Shown here: one piece after another, positions 38,988 through 48,900 of the stretch
How the letters are laid out: every line of letters starts with the position of its first letter
Numbering within the stretch: the first letter of the stretch is position 1
Notes under the pieces: generated by a model
What the model was told of the DNA's origin: nothing
The model's database searches: none
Seen by the model: the letters and a program-made list of their open reading frames with translations, nothing else
DNA from: Chromatiales bacterium
GTDB taxonomy: Bacteria > Pseudomonadota > Gammaproteobacteria > SZUA-152
Direction of reading: 5' to 3'
Length of the DNA: 58,506 bases
NCBI GenBank assembly: GCA_026982555.1
Contig: JALSGT010000100.1
Location: 1 to 58,506 of the forward strand
Position numbers and translations under genes: made by a program

Positions 38988-39665
38988 TCAGGCTTCCCCG
39001 CGGGCGATACACTGATACACAAACGCATGCACCAGTATCGACTGCGCACGATCCACTACCCGTAATTCAACACCGTGGTGAAAGTGGCGCTGCCCCGCCT
39101 TTTCGCCACGTTCGGTGCGGATATTACGCACGATGGCGGGCAGCAAAATGTCTTCAGTGTTCTCCGCCACGTCCAGTCGCAAGGCAATGGAAATATACTG
39201 TCCTTCTTCAGCCAGCGGTTTGTCCGCAATCAGCAAAGCACCGCTGGTACTCATGTCCTGTATGGTCACCGCCCGCGACGCCAATGCAGGATCAACCTCG
39301 GCTGAGTCGAGCAAACAGGGGCGCACCGAAGCGGTCATGTTAAGCATGACCCGCAATGCCTTGCGCACAGTGACAGCCTGTACATTTTGTGGAAAACTCA
39401 AATGCAAATGCGCGTAAGGACGCACGCTGACCATAATTACCCTGACATTGAAACCAACAATTTTATTGCCCGACATCAAGCGCACAACCACTTTTTTGCC
39501 TTCACTGACGGGTATCGTATGCCCGTCCACTTTCGGCGTACTGACAACCAGACTCTGCCCGGGCAAATACCCGATCACTCTGGCGAAATAACGGGTTTCG
39601 TCATCACCCGCAAACTGTAATTGCATATTATCACCGATCTCTAACGCCAGCTCTTTTGCCGCCAT
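38988..39665 (-). CDS. YcgR-like PilZ-domain c-di-GMP effector
   Basis: The N-terminal ~95 residues match the YcgR-N (PilZN) barrel and the rest a PilZ domain. The c-di-GMP-binding residues are present as R101xxxR105 and D137xSxxG142. The family slows flagella or regulates surface behaviour when c-di-GMP is high. The ATG at 39665 has an AGGTGAG site; the longer frame to 39725 overlaps the next gene's start region. It diverges from the FemAB-like gene. Confidence 0.87.
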   Translation of the reverse strand: MAAKELALEIGDNMQLQFAGDDETRYFARVIGYLPGQSLVVSTPKVDGHTIPVSEGKKVVVRLMSGNKIVGFNVRVIMVSVRPYAHLHLSFPQNVQAVTVRKALRVMLNMTASVRPCLLDSAEVDPALASRAVTIQDMSTSGALLIADKPLAEEGQYISIALRLDVAENTEDILLPAIVRNIRTERGEKAGQRHFHHGVELRVVDRAQSILVHAFVYQCIARGEA

Positions 39666-39714
39666 TGTCTCACCTGTTATCCATAAATGATTTAGTCTCA
39701 TGTACAGTACAGCC

Positions 39715-40854
39715 ATGCACAGCACTATTATCGGCAGCCTAAACGAAGTTTCCAGTAACGAATGGAATGCATTGCACGGAACACAAGTGCCTTTTTTGCG
39801 TCACGAATTTCTCAATGCCCTGGAAAAACACCATTGCGTCGGCAAAGCAACGGGCTGGATTCCGCAACACATTTTGCTTTACGAAGATAAAACACTGCTC
39901 GGCGCGGTACCGCAATATTTAAAAACCAACGCTTACGGCGAACTGGTTTTTGACTGGGCCTGGGCCGAGGCTTACCAGCGTAACGGGCTGGATTATTACC
40001 CCAAGCTGGTCGTTGCCATTCCTTACACACCCGCCAGCGGGCCACGCTTGCTAATCGCACCCCACACAGATCGTGACAACATTTCTGCGCAATTGATTCA
40101 GTGTACGCTGGAATATGCCAGACAACACAAGGTGTCCTCCCTGCATTACCTGTTTCCACATCAGGATGATTTACACCAACTCACCCAACAAGGACTACTG
40201 CCACGACTCGGCTGCCAGTTTCACTGGCATAATCTTCCCGGCACTGAAAATTACCGTGATTTTGATGATTACCTTGACTGTTTCACCTCCCGTAAACGCA
40301 AAAAAATTCGCCGTGAACGACGAGCAGTGACAGAAGCTGGCATCACTTTACAACGTTTGTATGGCAATGAACTCAGCGACGAGCAATGGCAAGCTGTACA
40401 TAGGCATTATTGCTCTACCTTTGACCGGCTCAGCGGTTACGCCACATTAAGCCTAGGGTTTTTTCGTGAAATCAGCCGCACGTTGCCACGACAAATTATC
40501 GTTATTCTCGCCGAACATCAGGACAATACGGTGGCCAGTGCCATTTGTTTTCGTGATGACACTACACTTTATGGACGCCACTGGGGCTGTGATGCACATT
40601 TTCAGAATCTGCATTTTGAAGCCTGTTATTATCAAGGACTGGAATATTGCATTGAGCATCACTTGCAATGCTTTGATCCCGGCGCCCAGGGCGAACATAA
40701 AATCAGTCGTGGCTTTCTGCCCACCGCCACCTGGTCGGCCCATTGGATCGCCGAGCCTCAATTTCGGGCAGCCATCGCGGATTTTTTACAGAAAGAAACC
40801 GAGGGTATTCAAAATTATATTGACGGCTTGCACAAACACTCGCCTTTCAAATGA
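39715..40854 (+). CDS. FemAB-like/GNAT acyltransferase (DUF482)
   Basis: The ~380-residue product belongs to the DUF482/FemAB-like group with a double GNAT fold: PFLRHEFLNALEKHHCVGKATGW, VPQYLKTNAYGELVFDWAWAEAY, CFTSRKRKKIRRERRAV and FDPGAQGEHKISRGF. Members are proposed to add amino acids to peptidoglycan or related acceptors using aminoacyl-tRNA; the substrate is unknown. It sits directly before aat and bpt, two other aminoacyl-tRNA transferases, with which it shares the fold. ATG 39700 is an alternative start. Confidence 0.82.
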   Translation: MHSTIIGSLNEVSSNEWNALHGTQVPFLRHEFLNALEKHHCVGKATGWIPQHILLYEDKTLLGAVPQYLKTNAYGELVFDWAWAEAYQRNGLDYYPKLVVAIPYTPASGPRLLIAPHTDRDNISAQLIQCTLEYARQHKVSSLHYLFPHQDDLHQLTQQGLLPRLGCQFHWHNLPGTENYRDFDDYLDCFTSRKRKKIRRERRAVTEAGITLQRLYGNELSDEQWQAVHRHYCSTFDRLSGYATLSLGFFREISRTLPRQIIVILAEHQDNTVASAICFRDDTTLYGRHWGCDAHFQNLHFEACYYQGLEYCIEHHLQCFDPGAQGEHKISRGFLPTATWSAHWIAEPQFRAAIADFLQKETEGIQNYIDGLHKHSPFK

Positions 40855-40940
40855 CTCGGCAATGGAACAACAACAAGCTACACTCTGTCTCACAATTCCG
40901 TCCCACATAAAGTCTCGTCAACAAATAACAAGGAGCAATC

Positions 40941-41666
40941 ATGCGCGGTCTGGCCCCCTACTGGATCGACTCCCGAAGCAACAAGCTTGATTTTCCGGAC
41001 GTTAGCCTCGCGCTGGATGAGCCCGATGGCCTGCTCGCCATTGGCGGAGACCTCAAACCCCAACGATTGCTCGCAGCCTACCGGATGGGTATTTTCCCCT
41101 GGTACAATGAAGGGCAGCCTATTTTATGGTGGGCACCCAACCCGCGTGCGGTCCTGTTTCCACAACACCTCAAGATTTCCCGCAGCCTGCGTAAAACACT
41201 GCGCAAACAATCCTTCACCATCACTCTCGACCAGGCCTTTGCCGATGTCATCAAAGCCTGTAGCCATCCGCGCGACTATGAAACACAACCCGGCACCTGG
41301 ATCACCCGCGACATGAAACAGGCCTATCAACAGTTACATAATCAAGGGCATGCGCACTCTGTAGAATGCTGGCATGAGGGACGATTAGTGGGCGGCCTGT
41401 ATGGTGTCGCCATTGGCCGGGTATTTTTTGGTGAATCCATGTTCACACGCCGCAGTGATGCCTCCAAAGTTGCCTTTATTACGTTGACGCAACAATTAGC
41501 ACACTGGGAATTTGGTGTTATCGATTGTCAAATCCACTCCCGGCATCTCGAAAGCCTGGGGGCAGAAACCATCCAGCGTGACCGGTTTACAGATCTGCTC
41601 AACACATTTTGTCACCAGCCAGGACCAACATGGCAGTTTGAGCCGACAAACAACACTCAAACATGA
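40941..41666 (+). CDS. aat: Leucyl/phenylalanyl-tRNA-protein transferase
   Basis: Aat adds Leu or Phe to proteins with N-terminal Arg or Lys, marking them for ClpAP. Typical motifs are GLLAIGGDLKPQRLLAAYRMGIFPWY, WWAPNPRAVLFP, THSVE-like HSVECW, and GGLYGVAIGRVFFGESMF. An AAGGAGC site precedes the ATG. It overlaps bpt by 4 bases. Confidence 0.95.
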   Translation: MRGLAPYWIDSRSNKLDFPDVSLALDEPDGLLAIGGDLKPQRLLAAYRMGIFPWYNEGQPILWWAPNPRAVLFPQHLKISRSLRKTLRKQSFTITLDQAFADVIKACSHPRDYETQPGTWITRDMKQAYQQLHNQGHAHSVECWHEGRLVGGLYGVAIGRVFFGESMFTRRSDASKVAFITLTQQLAHWEFGVIDCQIHSRHLESLGAETIQRDRFTDLLNTFCHQPGPTWQFEPTNNTQT

Positions 41667-42436
41667 ACGCCGATAAATCCGCTCAAACAGCCCCTTTATC
41701 ACCTCCGCAACCTCCTGCCGACCTGACCTTTTTTGCCAGCATCGCACACGATTGTGCGTATCTCAGCGGACAATCAGCAATTACCGTGTTCGCTGACCCC
41801 GAAGCAGCCATGGATGTCAGCACCTATAGTGCGCTGGCAGAAATCGGCTTTCGTCGTAACGGCAGTCACGTCTACACCCCACATTGCCCTGCCTGCCAGG
41901 CCTGTGTGCCGACACGATTGCCAGTGGCATCTTTTCAGCCCAATCGCAATCAGCGTCGCACCCTGAACAAAGCAATGGATTTCTCCATCGACATCGGGGA
42001 AGTTGTTTTTAATGATGAGGCTTTCTCGCTATACCAAAAATACATCAACCACCGTCACCCTAATGGTGGCATGGATAATCTCAGCCCGGAAAAATACCTG
42101 GAATTTCTCAGTTGTGATTGGTCGCACACTGAGTTTGTGCAATTCCGCTGGCAAGACCAGCTCATCGCTGTCGCTGTGCAGGATGTACTCACTCGCGGTC
42201 TGTCCTCGGTGTACACTTTTTTTGATCCGGACTTTTCCAGCGTCAGCCTCGGACGCTACGCCCTGCTGTGGCAAATAGCGGAAACCCGACGTCGGCAACT
42301 GCCCTGGTTATTTCTCGGTTACTGGATCGCCGACTGTCAAAAAATGTTGTATAAACAGGAATACCGGCCTATCGAACTCTTCCAAAGGGGATGCTGGCAG
42401 CGTTATGACAAATCACAGACACTGCCTTCCTCGTAA
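41663..42436 (+). CDS. bpt: Aspartate/glutamate leucyltransferase
   Basis: Bpt adds Leu to N-terminal Asp or Glu. Recognisable parts are GFRRNGSHVYTPHCPACQACVPTRLPV, YQKYINHRHPNGGMD, SSVYTFFDPDFSSVSLGRYALL and GYWIADCQKMLYKQEYRPIE. The length (257) is normal. The ATG overlaps the aat stop (ATGA), so both N-degron taggers are translated together. Confidence 0.93.
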   Translation: MNADKSAQTAPLSPPQPPADLTFFASIAHDCAYLSGQSAITVFADPEAAMDVSTYSALAEIGFRRNGSHVYTPHCPACQACVPTRLPVASFQPNRNQRRTLNKAMDFSIDIGEVVFNDEAFSLYQKYINHRHPNGGMDNLSPEKYLEFLSCDWSHTEFVQFRWQDQLIAVAVQDVLTRGLSSVYTFFDPDFSSVSLGRYALLWQIAETRRRQLPWLFLGYWIADCQKMLYKQEYRPIELFQRGCWQRYDKSQTLPSS

Positions 42437-42614
42437 TTTTTCCTCCCACCCTCCACCTTAAATCCTCGACACAAATAAACTATTCAGCGATTCTGATGCT
42501 GGACGATAACCCCAATTAAGAGCAGCCGCTGTGTAAAAACACTTTTTTACTCACACAGAGGCCAATAAAATCGGGGCTAGTCGTAGCGGTTCCTTAAACA
42601 AAAAGGGGCACATC

Positions 42615-42851
42615 ATGTTGAGCTTCATCTATAACGTCAGCCAGCAATTTGAAAAAGAACACGGATACAGCCCAAATACTCTGTATATGAATTACGCCCA
42701 CCTTGAATGCTTGAAACAACAACTGGACAATCCCAATGACTTCGAAGCCGTCACCTCCCTGCTGGGTATGGAGCTGGTGATTTCGCAAGATGCTGTCCAC
42801 CCATCGGTAGCCTGGTTCTCCGAGCCCTGGAAACAAGCCGTTAACTCCTGA
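42615..42851 (+). CDS. Small conserved-looking protein, unknown
   Basis: The 78-residue protein is preceded by AAAAGGGG and followed by a terminator, so it is likely a real monocistronic gene. It is soluble, acidic, and has FEKEHGYSPNTLYMNYAHLECLK and WFSEPWKQ segments. No known fold or motif is visible. It lies between bpt and infA. Confidence 0.6.
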   Translation: MLSFIYNVSQQFEKEHGYSPNTLYMNYAHLECLKQQLDNPNDFEAVTSLLGMELVISQDAVHPSVAWFSEPWKQAVNS

Positions 42852-42873
42852 ACAACAAAGACGAAAGATAAAT

Positions 42874-42907
42874 AAAAAAGCAGGGGCAATATGACCTCTG
42901 CTTTTTT
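42874..42907 (+). terminator. Rho-independent terminator
   Basis: AAAAAAGCAGGGG pairs with CCTCTGCTTTTTT (one G-U pair), giving a stem with a T-run on the plus strand. It follows the small protein gene by 22 bases. Confidence 0.85.
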
Positions 42908-43046
42908 ATGTCCATCATACCGCGTTTATTTTTGAAACTTGGTGCGTTTTAGGGCATTATGCCGCGTGGATTTGGCGTACCTTGGCATCTTGCCTTCCTA
43001 ATCCATCGACTCAACCCGTAAGTTCATCAAGAGTATTGCAACAAAA

Positions 43047-43265
43047 ATGGCAAAAGAAGAAAGCATTGAAATGGAAGGCACGGTAACGGAGACCTTACCC
43101 AATACCATGTTCCGCGTGGAATTAGAGAACGGCCACGTAGTCACCGCACACATCTCCGGAAAAATGCGTAAGCACTATATTCGCATCCTCACTGGCGACA
43201 AGGTCACTGTGCAGCTGACCCCTTACGATTTATCCAAGGGACGCATCACTTTCCGCGCCCGCTAA
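43047..43265 (+). CDS. infA: Translation initiation factor IF-1
   Basis: IF-1 (72 residues, OB fold) binds the 30S A site. [39 protein letters not shown] and [19 protein letters not shown] match the family throughout. It is in the conserved aat-bpt-infA-clpA order. It converges on clpA. Confidence 0.97.
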   Translation: MAKEESIEMEGTVTETLPNTMFRVELENGHVVTAHISGKMRKHYIRILTGDKVTVQLTPYDLSKGRITFRAR

Positions 43266-43343
43266 ACCCCGCAGCAACAAAACCGCAGTGATCCAAGCAG
43301 CAATAAGGGACGCACACAAAACGATGCGCCCCGTTGAACTGTT

Positions 43344-45611
43344 TTACAACACCTCTTCGGTAACAGGCTCGTCTTCGTTGATAGTAAAAGTCAGACCTTT
43401 TTCGTCTGTCGAGACCTTGACCAGCCCGCCATTGGCCAGACGACCAAATAACAGCTCTTCGGCCAGCGGCTTTTTGATGCGCTCCTGAATCACCCGAGCC
43501 ATAGGCCGGGCACCCATTTTTTCGTCGTAACCATTTTCAGCCAACCAGACACGCGCGGCAGAATCCACCACCAGCTCCACTTTTTTATCTTCCAGCTGGG
43601 TTTCCAGCTCAAACAAGAACTTATCGACCACATGTGAAATAGTCACATGATCCAGCGGTTTGAAAGGAATGACTGCGTCCAGCCTGTTGCGGAACTCCGG
43701 TGTAAATGTGCGCTTAATCGCTTCCAGGCTATCCGTGGAATGATCCTGTTGCGTAAAACCAATACTCGGCCGGCTCATGGCATCGGCACCAGCGTTAGTG
43801 GTCATAATCAAAATCACGTTACGGAAATCCGCCTTGCGACCGTTGGTATCCGTCAACGAACCGTGATCCATCACTTGCAACAACAGATTAAACACATCGG
43901 GATGCGCTTTTTCGATTTCGTCCAGTAACACCACTGCATGGGGGTGTTTGTTAATTTCTTCCGTCAACAGACCGCCCTGATCAAAACCCACATAACCGGG
44001 AGGCGCACCAATGAGCCTCGACACCGTGTGTCGCTCCATGTATTCGGACATGTCGAAACGAAGCAGCTCGATACCCATAATCTTTGCCAACTGACGGGTG
44101 ACTTCCGTTTTACCCACACCGGTAGGCCCGGCAAACAGAAAACTGCCGATGGGTTTATCTTCTGTGCCCAAACCGGCACGCGACATTTTGATGGCCGCTG
44201 CGAGTGTGTCCACAGCATCATTCTGTCCGTAGACCACCAGTTTGAGATCACGATCCAGATTACGCAAACCTTCTTTATCTGAACTGGAAACCTGTTTAGG
44301 AGGAATGCGTGCCATTTTTGCTACCACCGCTTCAATATCTTTTACACCCACAGTTTTTTTGCGTCTGGACGGCGGGTTTAAACGTTGAATAGCACCGGCC
44401 TCATCAATAACGTCAATGGCCTTGTCAGGCAGATGACGTTCGTTAATGTAGCGTGTTGCCAATTCTGAAGCCGTACGTAGCGCCTGATGCGTAAAGCGCA
44501 CTTCATGGTGCTCTTCAAAACGGGATTTGAGCCCTTCGAGAATCTGTACGGTTTCTTCCATGGAAGGCTCGGGCAAATCGATTTTCTGAAAACGCCGCGC
44601 CAAGGCACGGTCTTTTTCGAAAATGCCACGATATTCCTGATAGGTCGTGGAACCGATGCATTTCAACTCACCTGAGGCCAATACCGGCTTGATCAGGTTT
44701 GAGGCATCCATGGCACCCCCGGAAGCGGCACCAGCACCAATAATGGTATGAATTTCATCGATGAAAAGGATTGCGCCTTCTTCTTTTTTCAATTGTGCCA
44801 ACACCGACTTCAGGCGCTTTTCAAAATCACCCCGGTATTTGGTACCCGCCAGCAGCGCGCCTAAATCCAGCGCATAAATAACACCATTGGCCAGTATCTC
44901 CGGCACATCACCATCGACAATCTGTTTGGCCAGACCTTCCGCCAGCGCCGTTTTGCCAACACCTGCTTCACCCACAAACAATGGGTTGTTTTTGCGACGA
45001 CGACACAGGACTTGCAAAGTACGTTGAATTTCATCCTTGCGGCCAATCAGGGGATCAATTTTTCCCTGTATGGCCAACTGATTCAAGTTAGTCGCATAAT
45101 TTTCCAGGGGGCTTTTGGCGGGTGCTTCACCATCATGCTCATCATCGGGGCCAGAAAGAGATTCGGTATCACCCTCGTCTATTTTAGAAATACCATGGGC
45201 AATGTAATTCACCACATCGAGTCGCGCGACATTTTGCTTGCTGAGAAAATAAACAGCCTGGGACTCCTGCTCGCTATAAATAGCCACCAGTACGTTGGCG
45301 CCAGTCACTTCTTTGCTGCCAGAAGACTGCACCTGAAAAACCGCGCGTTGCAGTACTCGCTGAAAGCCCAGTGTTGGTTGAATTTCACGTTCATCGCCCT
45401 CGGGTAATAATGGCGTGGTCTCGTGCAAAAACTCAGTAAGGTCGCGTTTCAGCTCGTCGATATCAGCACCGCAGGCCTGCAAAGCACTATTGCTGGTGGG
45501 GTTGTCAATCAAGGCAAGCAGCAGGTGTTCAACCGTCATAAATTCATGACGCAGATCACGCGCTTCTTTAAAAGCGAGATTGAGGGTTACTTCCAGTTCG
45601 TGGCTTAACAT
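43344..45611 (-). CDS. clpA: ATP-dependent Clp protease ATP-binding subunit ClpA
   Basis: ClpA unfolds substrates for ClpP. The 755-residue product has the N-domain (binding ClpS), Walker A of AAA1 GEAGVGKT (about 212), GPTGVGKT of AAA2 (about 493), and an IGF/IGFTQQ-like ClpP-binding loop near 617. clpS lies 80 bases upstream on the same strand. Confidence 0.97.
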   Translation of the reverse strand: MLSHELEVTLNLAFKEARDLRHEFMTVEHLLLALIDNPTSNSALQACGADIDELKRDLTEFLHETTPLLPEGDEREIQPTLGFQRVLQRAVFQVQSSGSKEVTGANVLVAIYSEQESQAVYFLSKQNVARLDVVNYIAHGISKIDEGDTESLSGPDDEHDGEAPAKSPLENYATNLNQLAIQGKIDPLIGRKDEIQRTLQVLCRRRKNNPLFVGEAGVGKTALAEGLAKQIVDGDVPEILANGVIYALDLGALLAGTKYRGDFEKRLKSVLAQLKKEEGAILFIDEIHTIIGAGAASGGAMDASNLIKPVLASGELKCIGSTTYQEYRGIFEKDRALARRFQKIDLPEPSMEETVQILEGLKSRFEEHHEVRFTHQALRTASELATRYINERHLPDKAIDVIDEAGAIQRLNPPSRRKKTVGVKDIEAVVAKMARIPPKQVSSSDKEGLRNLDRDLKLVVYGQNDAVDTLAAAIKMSRAGLGTEDKPIGSFLFAGPTGVGKTEVTRQLAKIMGIELLRFDMSEYMERHTVSRLIGAPPGYVGFDQGGLLTEEINKHPHAVVLLDEIEKAHPDVFNLLLQVMDHGSLTDTNGRKADFRNVILIMTTNAGADAMSRPSIGFTQQDHSTDSLEAIKRTFTPEFRNRLDAVIPFKPLDHVTISHVVDKFLFELETQLEDKKVELVVDSAARVWLAENGYDEKMGARPMARVIQERIKKPLAEELLFGRLANGGLVKVSTDEKGLTFTINEDEPVTEEVL

Positions 45612-45691
45612 AAGCTACCTCAAATTTGCGGGTGGGGGAATACAGCCCTATCTCTCTCTTCGGTCTAAATCAGGCTCACTTTAGGGCCATT

Positions 45692-46012
45692 TTAACCGGT
45701 TTGTTCCATCTCGCACAGAAGGGGATGATTATTGCTGCGCGCATACTCATTAACCTGCGCTACTTTGGTTTCGGCGATCTCCCGCACAAAGACACCGCAC
45801 AGCCCTTTGCCGTTGGTATGTACCTGCAACATGATGCGCGTGGCCTGGGCACGATCTTTGGAAAAAAATCGTTCCAGCACCAGCACCACAAATTCCATCG
45901 GCGTAAAATCGTCATTCATCAACACCACCTGGTACATAGGGGGCTTTTTCAGTTTTGGACGTGATTCCTGTACTGCCAGGCCATCGTCACGATGTATTTC
46001 CTTGTTTCCCAT
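45692..46012 (-). CDS. clpS: ClpS adaptor of ClpA
   Basis: The 106-residue adaptor binds N-terminal Leu, Phe, Tyr or Trp. The core [20 protein letters not shown] holds the NDDxTP motif with the Asn/Asp pair binding the N-degron amino group, and [11 protein letters not shown] and EIAETKV follow. Together with aat and bpt it completes the N-degron pathway here. Confidence 0.96.
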   Translation of the reverse strand: MGNKEIHRDDGLAVQESRPKLKKPPMYQVVLMNDDFTPMEFVVLVLERFFSKDRAQATRIMLQVHTNGKGLCGVFVREIAETKVAQVNEYARSNNHPLLCEMEQTG

Positions 46013-46112
46013 AGATTCAATTCCAGCTCAGGCAAAAAATAACCCTTTTCCCAACATGAGGGCAAAAACACCTTAAAACAAGCCCTCAACATCCATTCAA
46101 CAACTGGACCCG

Positions 46113-47366
46113 TTACATGTTTTCCACTACAGCGTCAGCAAAACCGGAGCAACTCACCAGCGTCGCACCACTCATCAGGCGCTCCAGGTCGTAGGTCACT
46201 GTCCCAGCCTGAATCGCACCAGACACTCCCTTGATAATCAAGTCGGCCGCCTCAAGCCAACCCATATGACGCAACATCATTTCCGCAGAAAGAATCAGTG
46301 AACCGGGGTTTACCTGATCCTTACCAGCATATTTGGGTGCCGTGCCATGAGTGGCTTCAAACATTGCCACGGTATCCGAAAGATTGGCCCCCGGAGCAAT
46401 GCCAATACCCCCTACCTGGGCCGCCAAAGCATCGGACACATAATCACCATTGAGGTTCAGTGTGGCAATCACATCGTATTCAGCAGGACGCAGCAAAATC
46501 TGCTGTAAAAAAGCGTCGGCAATAACATCCTTAACCACAATTTCTTTACCCGTATTGGGATTTTTGAAGCTGCACCACGGCCCGCCATCTACCTCCTCTG
46601 CACCGAATTCAGACTTGGCCAGTTCGTAACCCCACTCCTTGAAAGCACCCTCGGTAAACTTCATGATGTTGCCTTTATGCACCAGGGTCAACGAGGCCCG
46701 ATCATTATCGATGGTATACTGAACAGCTTTGCGCACTAAGCGCCGGGTGCCGTCACGGGATACGGGTTTGATACCAATACCCGAACATTCCGGAAAACGA
46801 ATTTTAGTGACACCCATATCATTTTGCAGGAAATCAATGAGTTTTTTTACCTCAGGCGTACCCTCGGCATATTCGATGCCTGCGTAAATATCCTCGGAAT
46901 TTTCACGAAAGATGACCATGTCGGTCAGTTCCGGCTGCTTCAAGGGACTGGGCGTCCCCTCGTAATAGCGCACCGGACGCAGGCACACATACAAATCCAG
47001 TTGTTGGCGCAAAGCCACGTTCAATGAGCGAATACCACCCCCTACCGGTGTGGTCAACGGCCCCTTAATGGAAACCACGTAGTCTTTCACGGCCTGCAAG
47101 GTTTCCTCTGGCAGCCACACATCACCACCGTAGAGATTATTGGCTTTCTCGCCCGCAAACACCTCCATCCATGCAATGGATTTATCCCCGCCGTAAGCTT
47201 TATTCACCGCCGCATCCACCACAGTTTTCATCGCTGGCGTCACATCCACGCCAATACCGTCCCCTTCGATGAAGGGTACTACCGGCCGATTGGGCACATT
47301 CAGGCTATTGTCGGCATTAACGGTGATTTTATCGCCAGCAGGGACAGTGATTTTATCGAAACTCAT
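46113..47366 (-). CDS. icd: Isocitrate dehydrogenase (NADP)
   Basis: The 417-residue product is the E. coli-type enzyme: [36 protein letters not shown] (with the regulatory Ser of the AceK site), [19 protein letters not shown] and [13 protein letters not shown]. It converts isocitrate to 2-oxoglutarate in the TCA cycle. The ATG at 47366 has a CTGGAG site; the frame extends to 47399. An imperfect stem (46057-46088) separates it from clpS. Confidence 0.96.
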   Translation of the reverse strand: MSFDKITVPAGDKITVNADNSLNVPNRPVVPFIEGDGIGVDVTPAMKTVVDAAVNKAYGGDKSIAWMEVFAGEKANNLYGGDVWLPEETLQAVKDYVVSIKGPLTTPVGGGIRSLNVALRQQLDLYVCLRPVRYYEGTPSPLKQPELTDMVIFRENSEDIYAGIEYAEGTPEVKKLIDFLQNDMGVTKIRFPECSGIGIKPVSRDGTRRLVRKAVQYTIDNDRASLTLVHKGNIMKFTEGAFKEWGYELAKSEFGAEEVDGGPWCSFKNPNTGKEIVVKDVIADAFLQQILLRPAEYDVIATLNLNGDYVSDALAAQVGGIGIAPGANLSDTVAMFEATHGTAPKYAGKDQVNPGSLILSAEMMLRHMGWLEAADLIIKGVSGAIQAGTVTYDLERLMSGATLVSCSGFADAVVENM

Positions 47367-47500
47367 GAAAACTCCAGTGTGTGTAGTGATTGACATCAAT
47401 GTGCGGACGGAACCAACAAAACAGGCCCGGCGCGCTGTCAGAAAGCGCTAAAAAATAAAGGTAATATTAGCATATTGTGAATTTGACGGTGTACCAAAGA

Positions 47501-48319
47501 CTACCCTCCCGCTGCCAGACCCAGACTCGCCAGACTACCCGAGTGCTTGAGTGTGATCCGGCCATCCGCTCCGGGCCTGCCCAGGGAAATCAAGGCTTTT
47601 TCAAGATCTGGCGCATTGCGGGCGGCAAGGCTGCCGCTGAATTCATATTGGCCTTCGGAGTCCAGGGTCAGCAATCCGTCCAGAGACAACGGGCCACCAC
47701 CATCACTCAGCACACCCTTTACGCCATCGTCACTGGTTTCAAGTGCAATCGCCTGATCACCCAGCGAAATGGGCTTGAGCAGACTAATACCTGCACCATT
47801 CCAGACTATTCGTCCCTCTGCCGAGCGCAGACTTTGTCCATCCCATAGCACATCATGCAGATTCAAGCCTACCGACCCCGTGGGCCGTAAGGCATCCGCC
47901 TTGGCAATACGGGCGACCACGCTGGCCGGCAGACGTGCTTCCAGTGTTGAAAAAGCCACACTGCCATCCAGCCCCAGTGCGGTACTGCCCTGTCCATAAC
48001 CACCCTGGCCTTTTTCTTCATTTTCCGGCGGCAGCTGAAAATGCCAATTCAAGCCCACCTGACCAAACAGCAATGACCAGGGCCGCAGTGACCATTCCAC
48101 CTTTTCCAACGGCTGGCCTTGAATCATTGCCATAGCGGCTTTGCCAGACCAGACACTGCCGCTGATGCCAGACAAAGCAATATTGCTGGAGGCACTTTTA
48201 CCGGCCTGCCAGTGTGAATAGGCGCGCTCGGCGGGAAAACTGAGCACCAGCGCCACAAGATAGGCCAGCAGGCCGAATGCCAGCAAAGGTAAATATTGAA
48301 AACGGGCAATAAATTTCAT
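47501..48319 (-). CDS. gspN: Type II secretion protein N
   Basis: The 272-residue product has an N-terminal membrane anchor (LPLLAFGLLAYLVALVLSFPAE). It then has a periplasmic beta-rich domain with SGSVWSGKA, VEWSLRPWSLLFG and ARNAPDLEKALISLGRPGADGRITL, typical of GspN. It is a non-essential part of the type II secretion machine. It is last in the gspL-M-N group. Confidence 0.87.
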   Translation of the reverse strand: MKFIARFQYLPLLAFGLLAYLVALVLSFPAERAYSHWQAGKSASSNIALSGISGSVWSGKAAMAMIQGQPLEKVEWSLRPWSLLFGQVGLNWHFQLPPENEEKGQGGYGQGSTALGLDGSVAFSTLEARLPASVVARIAKADALRPTGSVGLNLHDVLWDGQSLRSAEGRIVWNGAGISLLKPISLGDQAIALETSDDGVKGVLSDGGGPLSLDGLLTLDSEGQYEFSGSLAARNAPDLEKALISLGRPGADGRITLKHSGSLASLGLAAGG

Positions 48320-48411
48320 AACCGGAACATCATACTCAAAGTCAAATATTGGACGGAAAGTGCCTGCTGTTGATGTGCTGAGTGCGTGCGCTTGCAGAAT
48401 TCAGGTACAAC

Positions 48412-48900
48412 TCACGCACCCGCTGCAAAAACCAGTCGCGCATCCACACGCCCAGAGGTTTCCAGTGCCTGAAACACACTGCTCACCACACGCACACTAT
48501 GACGGGTTTCCAACACGGCAAGCCAGCGCACCAGGTCATCAAAGTTTGCTGCCTCCAACCACACACCCACCTTTTCGCTGCCATCGGGCTGCACACGCTT
48601 GAGTGCTGCACCCAGGCGGCCGGATTTGGCAGTACGATCCACCAAAGTCAATAATGATTGACCGCTGGCAGGTTTCACCTGCTGACTGCCGCGACCGCGC
48701 AATTGTTTGACTTCTTGCGCTGCGCTGCGCATCCAGGTCAGCAGGGCGGTCTGTTCGGTGGTACTGACCCGTAGCGTTTCAACCTTGTTGGTCAGCGGCT
48801 CCCAGATACCGATATACAACAACATGATCAGCAATAATCCGCCGCCAACAATCAGCATGCGACGCTCATTAACTTCGAGACCATTAAACCAGGCCTTCAT
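48412..48900 (-). CDS. gspM: Type II secretion protein M
   Basis: A short cytoplasmic start, one membrane helix (MLIVGGGLLLIMLLYIGIW) and a periplasmic ferredoxin-like domain match GspM. GspM binds GspL in the inner-membrane platform. The ATG overlaps the gspL stop by 4 bases. Confidence 0.9.
   Translation of the reverse strand: MKAWFNGLEVNERRMLIVGGGLLLIMLLYIGIWEPLTNKVETLRVSTTEQTALLTWMRSAAQEVKQLRGRGSQQVKPASGQSLLTLVDRTAKSGRLGAALKRVQPDGSEKVGVWLEAANFDDLVRWLAVLETRHSVRVVSSVFQALETSGRVDARLVFAAGA

Noticed and set aside
43307-43332. Hairpin between infA and clpA as terminator
   Set aside because: The 8-bp stem with a G-U pair and 10-base loop lacks a T-run on both strands, so I did not list it.
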